Shown piece after piece: positions 1 through 11,975 of a stretch of 64,000 nt of DNA (positions are counted from its first letter, which is position 1; each line of letters starts with the position of its first letter). Source of the DNA: Hofstenia miamia. Its lineage: Eukaryota; Xenacoelomorpha; Acoela; Hofsteniidae. The stretch covers positions 171,702 to 235,701 of the forward strand of contig CABFPE010000611.1 in NCBI GenBank assembly GCA_900660155.1, read 5' to 3'. Position numbers and translations under genes: made by a program. Below the pieces are notes generated by a model. That model was not told where the DNA came from. It worked only from the letters and a program-made list of their open reading frames with translations, and did no database searches.

Positions 1-1080
1 TTTTATCATCCTTATAACAAAAAAGTTTATCAATAAATGTAAGGAGCTGGGTAACAGTAGATCTTCTTGGACAGAAAATATGCTGACAATTGCAAAGTTG
101 TGGCTTAATTAGTAGAAAAGCATATTTAAAAAGAATTTTTTCGAAAACAATATCCATTTTTTAGAGCAGTGAAGTTGGCCGATAGCTTTTAATTGTAACA
201 TCTTTATTCGCTAGTACATACTTAAATACACTGAGAATATGTGGTGAGATTTCATTTGAAAGCGTCTTAAATATAAATGAAAGAAGGAGATCAGCAGTTT
301 TTGATTTAGATTTAAAGAGATCACAGGCGTTGAGTCATTTGTAAATGAAACTCAGAGATGGTGAAACTACTGATAAAAAGATTGTATAAATATTATCAGT
401 GCAAGGCACTACAAATGTAAGTTTTTATAGTAAACTGATGCAAAATATGAGTTAAATAGTTTTGATTTGGCAGATGAAGAATCATCTATATAAATTCATA
501 GTGCATTAAAGCTGGAAGTTCTGATGACACATACAGAGATCTAAGGAATTTAAACCCATCATTTGCATTAGTGCTATCATAAAAAAGGGAGTTAAATAGG
601 GTAATCTTATCAAATTATATAAAATCTCGTGCTTCTTTGAATATCATGTAGAGCTTTTTTAATTGGTTTTAGAAGAAATACGTTTTTATTTGTGTTTACT
701 TGTCAAAATCTTGCTTAAAGTGTGTACTGTTAGAGAAGAATACAAAATGAAAGTTCTTCTCGACATTTTCGACAAATTGGAATGTAGATATATATAATTG
801 GGAGCAATCTGTTATACCAGTTTTATATGGGATCACACAATGATATGATAGGAAGAAATCTTGGCTGAAAGAGTATTAATTTTATGGCAGCAATATTACA
901 CTGAGAGTAAGAATAAGACTTTCTCGGTAATGTATTTGAATTATGTATTATGAAGGAAATGAAATAATGGTCAAATATATGATGATCTGAATTTGGAATA
1001 CTTGAAAGATTAAATATATCATCTGTTGATAGCAAAACATCTAGTTTTTTTGCATTTATGGGTGGGAAAATCAATAAACT
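1..1080 (-). mobile_element. LINE relic: endonuclease C-terminus to N-terminal reverse transcriptase
   Basis: Read on the minus strand, 1074-823 is an open stretch containing LDVLLSTDDIFNLSS followed by NSDHHIFDHYFISFII. This is the end of an APE-type LINE endonuclease, whose SDH motif precedes the last beta strand. Further along the minus strand, around 210-10, broken frames read IKSYRP, then FEKILFK, then CPRRSTVTQLLTFIDKL, which are early reverse-transcriptase blocks. The linker between them carries stops and frameshifts, so the element is dead. The catalytic RT core would lie beyond the left window edge. The clade is probably CR1/Jockey-like, but motifs alone do not settle it. Confidence 0.7.
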
Positions 1081-2297
1081 GAATTAGTGAATAATAAATT
1101 AGTATATTTAAAATCTACTTTTTATAGGAGTCAGCTGAGTACAATAAAGGGCAATGAGCATGTGGCAGGTTGAGATCGCCTATAAAATGGGTTTTGCGCA
1201 CTATCGCAAAAAATTAAACTTTGAAATGCTTCCATGACGCTACTCAACGGTGGCCCTGCGAGACGGGATATTTTTTATTCGGATTCCGAATCCTGAGCCT
1301 TGTCTATGCACATAGTCATTTCAATATCATAAAAGTAAAGTCACTTAAATAATCAATTATTTGACCAATACTTAAAAGTGAATTGCGGGTAATATCCATC
1401 AATTCAAACACTTTGATGCTAGTTTTCAATGAGAAATTATATACATTTTTAACCAAACATGCAATTTACTTTTAAATTTCAAATTAACTCAATTTAACCC
1501 GATGCTAACCCACTCAAACATTGTAGATGCATAGATTTCGATTCAGGTCAGGTTAGGCGTCTGAATTGATTCGACTTAACTCAAAATTTTTTAGTACTAG
1601 AAAAGCCCTAAGTGGCACATATCTCTACCTGTAATCCTTAAGGTAGTCAATTATTGGATTATCAAAAAATTATGGACAAAAGTCTAGGATCAATATACTT
1701 TTTCACACATATTGTTTGGTAAAAGCCATTTTTAGCAATATGAACTCTTTAATTATATATATTTCGAAGTCAGTGATAAATTTGGTCAAACAGGAATATC
1801 ATTCTCAAGTAGAAAAGACAAATATTTTGCGGAGCAACTAGCAATTTCGGTGAAACTTTATAAATATATTAATTATCATAAGATTAATGATGCAAAATAA
1901 AAATATACTGTAAAATAGATTTTTGTTTAAGTGGGATATATATGTACAACAAAGCCTCAAAAGGCTAAAAAAATTAATTCGAGAAATATTTTAAATCTGA
2001 TTTAAATTTGAAAATGTGCAATAAATTTTGCAGTTACATAAAAGTAAACTGAAATTTGGCTATAAAGTGGCTCAAAATTCCAAATAGAATGAGGATGATA
2101 ATTTAAAATACCAAGTTTTGATATTTAAACAAGTTTTGGTGCATTTATACAATTATATTGTAAATTTGTTTATGATTTACTGATTGTTTACTATTGTAAT
2201 TTATCATTAAATACTCGAATCAAGTTAAAATATTTACTAAATTTCAATGATAAATATTAGAATTTTCTACGTATATTCACAAATATTAACATAAACA
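1081..2297. other. AT-rich non-coding stretch, 3' flank of GST-A
   Basis: I see no coding signal or recognisable repeat here. It separates the LINE relic from the poly(A) signal of GST-A on the minus strand. Confidence 0.5.
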
Positions 2298-2303
2298 TTT
2301 ATT
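2298..2303 (-). terminator. Poly(A) signal of GST-A (AATAAA on minus strand)
   Basis: The hexamer AATAAA lies about 85 nt past the expected stop codon. The same signal in a similar context follows exon 3 of copies B, C and D, so this 3'-UTR position is conserved in the family. Confidence 0.6.
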
Positions 2304-2388
2304 CATAAATATTCACATAAAATTATTTTAGATTAAGTAACTGACAAATTCACTGAAGAATTTAAAAAAATATGCAAGTAGAACACAA

Positions 2389-4509
2389 CTAAGTTGGACG
2401 CGGTGGAACATTTGGACCCTTGCGGTTGTTAATATGCTCTTTAATACCGTGATGGTTGTAGACCCTGTCGACAATGGCATTAATTTTTCGGACTCAGACT
2501 TTCTCTAAAGTTAGTTGGCAAGAATGCGTTACCGAAATTACAAGCATAAGCTAAAGCTATGTCAGCAAATGTGATCTTATCTCCAAGCAGATAATCGCCT
2601 TTGGCGAACTTCTCAAGCAACTCTGCTGTTTTGATGTATCTCTGCAAATTCTCTTTTTTCAATACATCCAGTTGCTCATTAGAAACATCTTTCGTATAAT
2701 ATTTTGGCATATGATGCTTAATAGATGGATCAACGCAATCTATGATGATATAATCTGCATACGAGTTAATTTCCAACTCTTCTAGATCATTGTTTCCCAG
2801 TAATCCAGCCTAAATAGAAGTTAATAATTTATTGTTTACATAAAATCTCCAATAAATCATCATACAACACATGTATAAACACATGTATTTGCTAGTCAAA
2901 TAAAAGTTTTGTCACTTAATTTCACAGATGGTTTACACAAAGTAATTCCTTTTCAAGTTTTCAAATAATCATAGATATTTTATGAATTCAAAACTCTTGG
3001 AAAGAAACTAGCTTTCAGGAATTTCACATAACAGGCTTGGTAAAAATTATCGATGGTTATTTCGTAATTATATAACAATTAACTTGGTCTTTATATAGAT
3101 ATCTCCTTACAAGGACGTCGTCACAGAGGTGAACAGAGGAGCACAAAGGAGACTCTGAACCCTATGTAATCTATCGTTGCACCTTTTCTATTTTGCAAAG
3201 GCAGAAAACATAAATTGAAAGCTTTCGTTTGCTTTAAATCAAGCTGTTGTTTTAGAATGTAATCACGCGACATGGAAAAAGTCTCTTAAAATAATTTTTT
3301 AGTGAACTAAGGTCTATGCTAAAGTTGTTATCATCTTAACTGCAGTTCTCTAGTTATACATAATACACAATATCAATGGTCTAGTCTGAAGTAAATACTT
3401 ATCTAAACCTAGGAAGGCCAAGCAAGACCTATATTTTACTCAAGAAGATTCACTCGAACTTTGAAGAGCTTTTCTCATCTATGATGAAAAAACATATTTC
3501 ACTCAAACTTTATTTTTCAAATTTAATTTTTGGTATATATACATTTAAGCGAAATTGAGTCCGGCGACATGGATTTAGTTCTTAATAATTAATGTGGATT
3601 GACATTTTCTATCAAATTAAGTTATATTTAGAGGTATAATCGTTTCAGTGCTACTTTAAGCGTCTTGGAAAGAAATTGTATTTAACCCTAATCCTCATAC
3701 ACTTTTTTATGTACAATGGTTGCACATAGGGCGGGGTGGCAAAATACCACAAGGTTTTTTTTGATATAGTAATGCTATTGTCATGAAGTTTGGTACCATG
3801 TGATAATAAGTTAGAAAAAAAACATTTTTATTCAGACATTTTTTTCTGACGTTAGCATTTTTTGCAAAAAACTTAGGTAAAAATGCTAAGAGATGACATG
3901 TGTCAAAATGTTTATTATTTTTGTTCTACTTATTTCTTTTCAAAACACAAATTATTAGTTCTAGCAATAAATTCAGGCATATTAATTGGTTAGTTATTAA
4001 TGCTAATCTCAGTATTTTTTGTTTTTGTCTAGTAATTTTTAATACTTCTATATTTAAATAAATGCCAATCACTGTTAACAAAATAGTCATAATTCCTGGA
4101 AAAAATGCTTTCGCACTCAAATATAATGCAGTGAAAAATTCAACCAACATTTCAAATTTGATTTTAAGAAAAATATTAATAAAAATTCACATGGGGGGGT
4201 AAATGTAAACACCCCCAATCTTTGTAAAGAATAGTGTTAAGATGTATTTACGATATGTTATCTGCAATTTTCAGCATTCAAAAACATTTCCAAACCTTTT
4301 TAGCATAATATTTTGCCAGAGCCATTGATTGAGCATAACGTTTTCCTTCAATGTCCATGAATGGTACAGAACCAAAAGGGCTGTCATTTTTGTATGTTGC
4401 CCTAATGTTGTTTACTTCTGTATATTCGATTCCTCCATAGGCTAAGACGAAGCGAATATGTTCAGCGCGTGCTTGAACAGGGAAATAGTAAAGTACTGTT
4501 GTTGACATT
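2389..4509 (-). pseudogene. GST-A: sigma-class glutathione S-transferase, one frameshift
   Basis: This is a two-coding-exon GST on the minus strand. Exon 2 (4509-4296) starts MSTTVLYYFPVQARAE and ends ALAKYYAKK before a GTTTGG donor. Exon 3 (2809-2389) starts after a TTTAG acceptor with AGLLGNNDLEELEINSYADY. The frame breaks near 2485-2490, where a T-run has one base more than copy C, giving FRESLSPKN then a stop. After the break the other frame reads INAIVDRVYNHHGIKEH and ends PPRPT-stop at 2389-2391. Everything else is conserved, including the catalytic Tyr and the GSH-site QS pair. A substitution (AEHIR for AELIR) is private to this copy. It is either a young pseudogene or a functional gene with a homopolymer sequencing error. 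Confidence 0.85.
3690..4215. repeat. Dispersed repeat in intron 2 of GST-A (inverted copy near 54.2-54.7 kb)
   Basis: Shared blocks with 54225-54745 on the opposite strand include a TGACGT(T/C)AGCATTTTTT segment, a TTTGATATAGTAATGCTATTG segment, and a G-run end followed by GTAAATGTAAACACCCC here (GGGGGCGAGTAAGTTTACCCC there). No transposase is visible, so it is probably a non-autonomous element. A 74-codon minus ORF inside (4150-3926) has no recognisable domain. Confidence 0.55.
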
Positions 4510-5102
4510 CTAAAAAACTATCAAATACATCGTTACATGTGCTAGAAAATATGATGTAGTAAATAGGGGATTTTTATATGCGAGGCATTCAATTACTGAA
4601 GTATTTTCTTAAGTGCAAGTGGCGGAGTATAAGATTTTTGTTGCACTGACTAAACTGAAATTGCAATGTAGCAAACTTCAGCTAGGAACGTTTAGAGAAT
4701 TTCTAATTTTCAAATTTGCCTAGAATTTCTCATAAACGAAATCCTAATCTTGACAAACAAATCCTAATAAAAAATACAAACAAGTGTAGTCAAAATAATT
4801 ATAATTTGAGTAATAATGTATGACAAGCTGTTTGCGGCATTTGTTCACAGACGACTCTTCACTTTAGAGAAAATTTTTTTGATAAATATGACATTTCAAG
4901 TTTTACAAAGATCTACTGATTCGGCAGCGTAACATTTTTCCGAATTTTCATAATCGGCTTCTTTTAAGTTCTTTGAAAAACAGCAAAGGTATATTGTTTT
5001 TATTGAATAAAATTTAAAACTTCCATTAATTTTCATTAAGCACTAGATAGTAACAATAATTCAAATTCATTTGATTTGTTCCAAAGAGTGTAATAGGGCC
5101 TG

Positions 5103-5107
<5 letters not shown>

Positions 5108-5167
<60 letters not shown>
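5108..5167. repeat. (TA)n microsatellite
   Basis: About 60 bp of nearly pure TA dinucleotides inside intron 1 of GST-A. Confidence 0.95.
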
Positions 5168-5170
<3 letters not shown>

Positions 5171-5377
5171 CATATATAAATTTTTTATTGCAATATTTAT
5201 TGAATTTAAATTGATATTATTTAGTAAAAGCTGTTACACATTCCTATTACTATATATATATATTTTATATATTAGCAATTGGAATTGGTAACTGTTTTTA
5301 CTAAACAATATCAATTTAGATTTAAGAAATAGTGCATAATAAATAACTAGTCTATATTAAAATACGACATCACTTAC

Positions 5378-5440
5378 CTCAAGCTAAAACCCTCGACTGA
5401 ATAACTGCTAAATAATTTTTTGATTTTTATATGTTACATA
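5378..5440 (-). other. Non-coding exon 1 of GST-A
   Basis: Read on the minus strand, about 25-30 nt past the TATA box runs GCGAACAAATATATG, and the exon ends ...TTGAG before the donor GTAAGTG (junction at 5378/5377). The paired acceptor is TTTTTTAG just before the A preceding the ATG, at 4510. Intron 1 would be 4510-5377, 868 nt. The exon start is inferred from TATA spacing. The donor sits at the equivalent place in copies B, D and E. Confidence 0.6.
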
Positions 5441-5502
5441 TATTTGTTCGCACTATGCTATTTCTATTTATAAGCTTCCAAATTGCACCAATATGCATAA
5501 CT
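5441..5502 (-). promoter_or_regulatory. Core promoter of GST-A
   Basis: On the minus strand ATGCATATTGGTGCAA is followed about 10 nt later by TATAAATAG (TATA at 5472-5465) and then ATAGTGCGAACAAATATA around the expected start site. The same arrangement recurs at the GST-B, D and E starts and at the orphan blocks near 8.7, 9.65 and 11.75 kb. Confidence 0.7.
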
Positions 5503-8047
5503 AAATATATTGCCAATGTTACTTTTTACAATAAAGGTCTTGGCTAAAGTTCAATTCATGCTAAAAATGACAATTTATTATCCAGGCTCCAGACCCTCAA
5601 CCCACAGCTAATTCATTTTTGAACCACATTTGCCCCCATCCGGACATTACATTAAAGCTCTTAGTTACTTTTCTTGTTTCCTTTTCTATAAAAAACAGAG
5701 TGCAGTTCTTCAAAAATACTTCTTATAAGAACCCAGGTTTGTATATGGAATTGCGATTCTCTTCCATTGCCACAACTATTTTAAAAGCATTTCCACATTT
5801 TCCTATAATTTCTATATCTTTCCATACCTTTTCGAGCCAGTGGTTAGGTTGGGCGGAACCAGAATTTTACTTATTTTAACCACATGTAGTCTCATTATAT
5901 CTGGACCTATATCAATCTCGTGAAATCTTCTTGTCTGATAGTACCATTGATACAACAGCATGGATTCTATTTTGATCAAAATTTGAAAATCCGTGGTTCC
6001 AGCTTCTTCATTTTTGTACCACTCCCAGGTCACTGAAATATTTAGTCACAGTTCTATATGAGTGTTGAGTGGTCTCTTTGAATGTCTCGTCAAATTTACT
6101 TTAGTGTGAACAGAAATTACAAATGAATTCAGCGACGTGGAACAATTGGTTTGGTATAAATTGCTAGGGAACACCTTATATAATTGTTTAATCTCATGTT
6201 CAGTACTTATTTCAGTTAATTTCGTTGCAGTATGTTCAACATAGGTTTTTAAGGTTAATCAGTTTTCACAATAAAAGAAGATACTTTTATATGCATTTGT
6301 TTTTGTTTCTAATGTTAAGACTTCTTTCTACTATTATTACAAGTTTAAAAGTCACACCGCATGTAGTTGAAAAACAAAAATTGATCAATTACAGACAATT
6401 CCAACAATAAGGAGCAGATTTGCTTGTAAACCTTATGAAAACAGTCATCGCTAAGAATTTAACCAAAACGGCTCTTTCCACGGCATAAACCAATTTGACA
6501 CTATATACACAGACATCCAGTACTGCCTTTCAGTGGCGTTGAAAAAGCTGGATCCAATTGTATTATGCTATGCATAAACCTTTAAAATAATTTACATATA
6601 CTTAGAAATTTTCGACTATTACATGTTCGAGTCTGTCAGTAAAATGAAAACACTGTCCGAAGGAAAAAAAGACTATACTCAACTTTCAACTAACATTTTT
6701 TGCCGCAAATTTTCATTTTGTTTCATTATCTGACGGAGGAGTTATATTTCCACGACAACGTCAGTTTGTTGGTGCATTATTCAAAATATCATTTGTTAAT
6801 TGAATAGAATTGTCTCGCATAAATGTTGAAAATTTATATAAATTGCCACGAAAGTTTTTTTACGCAATTTTATAGCGTTCCTTGTAATGATTCGTGGTAA
6901 ATAGAAATTTAATATAGTAAAAGCGAAAGACTTGAAGAAGCAATTTTTTCAATACCAGCATTGCTTTCGTAATATTCTAATTTTTATAAAAATATGTTCG
7001 TAAAAAAGTGTATTAAATAGATTTAAAATACTATGGGTAGTGGAATCATTTCCCTTTCTTATATGCTTTATAATGTAGCATCGTCACAACTAATACTGCA
7101 AAAGTTGTAAATATATTTGTATAGAATGTTTTGATTGTTTTGCCTTAGGCGATGTTATTTGCCAAAGGCTTGAGTTAGAGGAAAGTGGACATTTTAGTTG
7201 TTTTTTTTTCTATATTTCAATATAATAATACATTATGATGTTCTTTATTAAGGTTGGTTATAAAGTCATGCAAACATTAAATTGTCTCGCATTTTTTGAT
7301 TTTCTAGTAAAATTCAAAGATGCAATAAAGCAAACTAGAATCCCACGGGGTTTTTTAATTCGCATCAGGTACTGATTGCTTTTGTCTATTATCTTTTTAG
7401 CTGCAATTCAAAGTAACTTGCGTATTATACTTTATTTCTGCGATAACTTCCGCTCAGATTTTTGAAACTACGTGATTATTGAAGAAATCCATTGAATATC
7501 CAACAATTGAAGCAAATCAATATTGATGAAGTGAATGATTTACCATTTTTTACTGTTGTATGGAAGTGTAAAAATGAGCAGATTGAGGAATTACATTTAC
7601 TCATCACACTTGCATCTTCGTAGTTTTAAGTTTTTTTTATTATCTTCTTCATGAGTTTGCAAAAAAATCCAAGAATGCATCCTTTTGAACATAGTAACAT
7701 TAGAATTAAACAGTAAGAAATCGTAAATTGTAAATTAAGTGTAAATAAAACGCACGTTTAACGCAATATAACGAAAAGGATTTTCTGCGAAAGCATCAGT
7801 TTCCGATATAAATTAAAAAACCCCATCTTATTCAGTGCGAGACAAATGAAAGCTTGAATGACTTTATAATGAAACTGCATATCGTCATTGTCCTAGGTAA
7901 AAAGTTCAATGTGGCATTTTTTGGTTTCATAAAAATCTATTTGTTGAAAAAGTGTTTCATATGTAAAACAGTTTAGTGCTCAAAGATGCTGCATATCACC
8001 AATTGCTAAATAAGCATTGTCAACCTACTATGTAATAAGCATTGTCA
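5503..8047. other. Spacer of head-to-head pair 1, paralogous to 29.6-31.4 kb
   Basis: No intact gene is recognised. Blocks around 6640-6730 (ACTCAACTTTCAAC then GCAAATTTTCATTTT) and 7075-7200 (GATTGTTTTGCCTTAGGCGA, GAGTTAGAGGAAAGT) match 30710-30780 and 31140-31290 in order and orientation. The minus frame around 6030-5812 is open for 73 codons but I cannot assign it, and its counterpart at 29.7 kb is not open. Confidence 0.55.
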
Positions 8048-8960
8048 ACCTACAATGTTCTCGAGAACTTAACTAATTTCTCATTATTCTGCAAGATAGC
8101 ACCTTTTACATAGACAAAGTCAAAGTGTAACGCTAGCTTACATTTTATTTTTGTAGAACTATTACATAGGTTAAGTTGTTGAAGTTTCCTTAATCAGCAC
8201 ATGACCAAACAGTACTAAATCAGAACACAACCAGGACAAAAATATATAATATAAATATAGAATTTTGTTAAGAGAAGGCTTAAAATTTTGCATCAATAAA
8301 TTTTTAAGTTAAGAATATGATCTCTATATTCATTCTTCCCCACAAAGATGTTTTACATCTTGCTTATGGTTTTACTTTGCCTAGGCTACCTCCCAGACTA
8401 ATGCCGACCTTAGAAATGGCATTTATGCAGTACAATACCAAATGTTTGAACTTACAGTCTAACAATAATATACATGTATTACTGCAATGAATTCTTCACA
8501 GTTGCATCATTTATCGTTGTAGGTTAGTTGAAATTGTCGCACAATTAAGGTTGACAAAATATCAACAATGTATCAATATCTCTGACTGTAATAGCTACAG
8601 TAAAAAAAGAACAAATCAAAACAAATAAATTCTATGCATTATCTTGTAGAAAATTTGAACCATGACCTACTGTAAATAAGCAAGTGCAATTTAAGATATA
8701 GTAAACTAAGTTATGCATATTGGTGCAAATTCGAAGTTTATAAATAATAGAAGGATAGTGCGAACAAATATATACAACACACAAAAGTCAACAATTAGAA
8801 TTATTTGATGGCCATTCACTCGAAAGTTTTTCCTTTGTTGCAATTTTGCGCAATATGTCTTAAGCAAAATTGAATTAATTCATTCAAAACCACAAACCAT
8901 ATAAATTGCCATGACTGTATAATTGTATATATGTATATATATATATATATATATATACAT
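8048..8960 (+). repeat. Promoter-bearing repeat unit 1
   Basis: Begins ACCTACAATGTTCTCGAGAA and ends in (TA)n before a single N. Unit 2 (8962-9890) repeats it with scattered substitutions and small indels, so it is a real, somewhat aged duplication. A short direct repeat (ATAAGCATTGTCAACCTAC, twice) lies at its left edge. Confidence 0.85.
8709..8830 (+). promoter_or_regulatory. Orphan GST-type promoter 1
   Basis: Contains ATGCATATTGGTGCAA, TATAAATA at 8739-8746, AGTGCGAACAAATATA and the exon-1-like stretch to GGCCATTCACTCGAAAG. Where functional copies have a GTAAGT donor, this copy reads TTTTTCCTTTGTTGC, so no exon-1 donor is visible. No GST exon follows within 6 kb. Confidence 0.65.
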
Positions 8961-8961
8961 N

Positions 8962-9890
8962 ACCTACAATGTTCTCGAGAACTTAACTAATTTCTCATTA
9001 TTCTGCAAGATAGCACCTTTTACATAGACAAAGTCAAAGTGTAACGCTAGCTTACATTTTATTTTTGTAGAACTATTACATAGGTTACGCTGTTGAAGTT
9101 TCCTTAATCAGCACATGACCAAACAGTGCTAAATCAGAACACAACCAGGACAAAAATGGTTGCAATTCACATCCTTAATAAATATATAATTTTCTTAAGA
9201 GAAGGCTTAAAATTTTGCATCAATAAATTTTTAAGTTAAGAATATGATCTCTATATTCATTCTTCCCCACAAGGTGTTTTACATCTTGCTTATGGTTTTA
9301 CTTTGCCTAGGCTACCTCCCACCTTAGAAATGGCATTTATGCAGTACAATACCAAATGATTGAAATTACAGTCTAGAAATAATATATTACTACAATGAAT
9401 TCTTCACAGTTGTATCATTTATCTTTGTAGGTTAGTTGAAATTGTCGCACAATAAAGGTTGACAAAATATCAACAATGTATCATCAACTCTGACTGTAAT
9501 AGCTACAGTAAAATAAGAACAAATCAAAACAAATTAATTCTATTCATTATCTTGTATAAAATTTTAGAGATCACCTCTATTGTTATAAGCAATTGCAATT
9601 TGTCAAATAGTAAACTAAGTTATGCATATTGGTGCAAATTCGAAGTTTATAAATAATAGAAGGATAGTGCGAACAAATATAAATAACACACAAAAGTCAA
9701 TAACTACAACTATTCAGTGGCCATTCACCCGAAATTTTTTCCTTTTGTTGCAATTTTGCGCAATATTTCTTAAGCAAAATTGAATTAATTCATTCAAAAC
9801 CACAAACCATGTAAATACCATGACTGTATAATTATATATATGTATATATTTATATATATGTTATATATATATATATATATATGTGAAGAA
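8962..9890 (+). repeat. Promoter-bearing repeat unit 2
   Basis: Tandem copy of 8048-8960, starting right after the single N at 8961 and ending in another (TA)n run. Confidence 0.85.
9618..9735 (+). promoter_or_regulatory. Orphan GST-type promoter 2
   Basis: Same layout as promoter 1: the ATGCATATTGGTGCAA element, TATAAATA at 9648-9655 and GTGCGAACAAATATAAATAAC. The exon-1 donor is likewise missing. Confidence 0.65.
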
Positions 9891-10289
9891 TAGAGTTTGA
9901 GTGAATTATATGTTTTCGAAATAGATTAGGCATAGTCATAAAACATTGAGTAGGTTTTATTCAAGAAAAGATAAGTCCATCTTTACCTTCCTCGGGCTTA
10001 CATAAGAATGAACTTCAGGCTGGAGGATATCTGTAACTAGAGATTGAAAAAAAAGATAATAACGACGCTAGAATACAGCTTAGTTCCACCACTGCAAGTA
10101 TTTTAATCGGCTTTTCCACTTAGTGCAAAAAAAGCCTAGCATTACTTAAAACTCAATATAACATTCAAATTAAAAAGTGGCAAAGATAAATTTCTCTATG
10201 ACCCTTCCTTGTATGGGCCTATTCGTATTGCACAATTAAGCTGGTAAAGGCCGTCAAATGTCTTTTATATATCCTAACTAACGCGCCCT

Positions 10290-10820
10290 TTATAGTCCCT
10301 ATGTCATGCAAGTTCAACATATATAGGAGCTGTGTATATACAGCATTACTTTATGCTTCGCAGGCGTGGTGGCCAAATCTAGGAATGCCTACCAAATTTG
10401 AGAAATTTCAAAATCAAATATAAAAATGGATAACTGGACTCTATGATGCCGACGATATTACTCGCCGCAATGCGGTTGCTGCCCTTCCTATATCCTATCA
10501 CCTACAGTATATGGATGTAACTTTAAACAATCACTATAATATTGATGTCTTTGACTGTGTTTCATTCGAGAACACTTCTGGGGGAACAAGATCTGAAGCA
10601 GAAATTTTGTTTAAGCCTGGTGTGGTTAGAAAGGAGCTTTACTATGGAAACTATTTTGCTAGAGTTGTTCACTATTGAACTATCTGATTCGAAATCCTGG
10701 ATTAAATATTTTCGACAAGCCACATTTATTCAAAAAAACAATTATATCATAATTTTAGTTGTAAAGTCAGCTACTTCAAATTTGATCAACCCTACACATG
10801 GATATTATCCTGTCATTGAA
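10290..10820 (+). mobile_element. LINE relic, C-terminal part of ORF2
   Basis: The frame reads YASQAWWPNLGMPTKFEKFQ, a stop, then KWITGLYDADDITRRNAVAA and LPISYHLQYMDVTLNN, then YNIDVFDCVSFENTSGGTRS and VVRKELYYGNYFARVVHY. These are the post-RT thumb and C-terminal blocks of a CR1/Jockey-like LINE (YAS..W, LPISYR..YMD, FFNRVV). It carries internal stops and a (CT)n(TA)n tract lies downstream. The 133-codon open frame at 10542-10943 is mostly an out-of-register reading of this element. Confidence 0.75.
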
Positions 10821-10856
10821 AAAATTGTCATCAGAATTCGTCATTCTTTTTCTCTC

Positions 10857-10910
10857 TCTCTCTCTCTCTCTCTCTTTATATATATAAATATAAATATATA
10901 TATTGTAAAT
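10857..10910. repeat. (CT)n and (TA)n microsatellite
   Basis: A run of CT dinucleotides is followed by TATATATAAATATAAATATA, at or near the 3' end of the LINE relic. Confidence 0.9.
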
Positions 10911-11272
10911 TATGTAAATAATTTTTTTTCAGATGTTCTATAAATATATCTTGTTTGTGCAATCAAGAAAGCAAATAAAGGCTATTTAAAGGCTGAATAT
11001 TTGCTCTTACTAAAATTAGAATTTTATCTGAATATAATGCTACTTTTCAATGGTTGAAGAATATATAACGAATAAAAACATGCTTTGAAATATTTAAATT
11101 TTCTTTTGTATACAAAAACAAGCAAATGATTTAGAATGAATTGTTAATGTGAATTCAAACAAATGTGTGCCACTTTTTTGTTATATAGAATTAGTGTTCC
11201 TCGTGAAGATTCCCTTGGATTCAATGCATCACTGACCTGAAAAGGCTACTTTATTTCTTATAAACACATCTT

Positions 11273-11373
11273 TTTCTTAAGAAAATGTCTAAAATTTTGT
11301 ATCAATAAATTGTTAAGTTAAGTTTTCTTAAGAAAATGTCTAAAATTTTGTATCAATAAATTGTTAAGTTAAG
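11273..11373 (+). repeat. 50-bp tandem duplication
   Basis: 11273-11322 and 11324-11373 are the same 50-bp unit (TTTCTTAAGAAAATGTC... to GTTAAGTTAAG). The block at 32.2 kb has one copy, so this is a local event. Confidence 0.9.
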
Positions 11374-11720
11374 AACTTAATCTCTATACACTTTATCTTC
11401 ATTCTTCCCCACAAAGAATTTGACATCTTGCTTATAGGTTGTAGTTTTTCTAAGCCCCTTCCCAAACTAAGGCCGACCCTAGAAATGGCCTTAACGTCTA
11501 AGAATAAAAATTACATCAAAAAATGCTTTAAAGTTGCATCATTTATCTTTGTAAGTTATTATGGTTAATAAAATATCAATAGTGCAACAATATCTCTGAT
11601 TGTAATAGCTATAGTAAAAAAATATATTAAGACAAATAAATTCTATGCATTACCTCATATAAAATTTTAACTATGGCCTCTACTGTAATAAGCAACTGCA
11701 ATTTGTGATATAGTAAACTA

Positions 11721-11837
11721 AGTTATGCATACTGGTGCAAATTCGAAATTTATAAATAATAAAAGGATAGTGCGAACAAATATATACAACACACAAAAGT
11801 CAACAATTAGAATTATTCGATGGCCATTCACTCGAAA
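11721..11837 (+). promoter_or_regulatory. Orphan GST-type promoter 3
   Basis: ATGCATACTGGTGCAA, TATAAATA at 11751-11758 and GTGCGAACAAATATATACAA, then the exon-1-like end GGCCATTCACTCGAAA running into the N gap. Confidence 0.65.
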
Positions 11838-11911
11838 NNNNNNNNNNNNNNNNNNNNNNNNNNNNNNNNNNNNNNNNNNNNNNNNNNNNNNNNNNNNNNN
11901 NNNNNNNNNNN
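11838..11911. other. Assembly gap (74 N)
   Basis: The last 50 bp before the gap and the 50 bp after it are almost the same exon-1-like sequence (AACACACAAAAGTCAACAAT ... CACTCGAAA). The gap is either an unresolved tandem repeat or an unmerged overlap. Confidence 0.9.
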
Positions 11912-11975
11912 AACACACAAAAGTCAACAATTAGAATTATTTGATGGCCATTCACTCGAAAGCATGAGCTATACA

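Noticed and set aside
3926..4150. 74-codon hydrophobic minus-strand frame inside GST-A intron 2
   Set aside because: It lies in the dispersed repeat, its counterpart near 54.5 kb is not open in the same way, and no domain is recognisable.
5812..6033. 73-codon minus-strand frame with flanking open pieces as a transposase
   Set aside because: The pieces resemble no transposase block that I can name with confidence and no catalytic motif is visible, so it is left unassigned.
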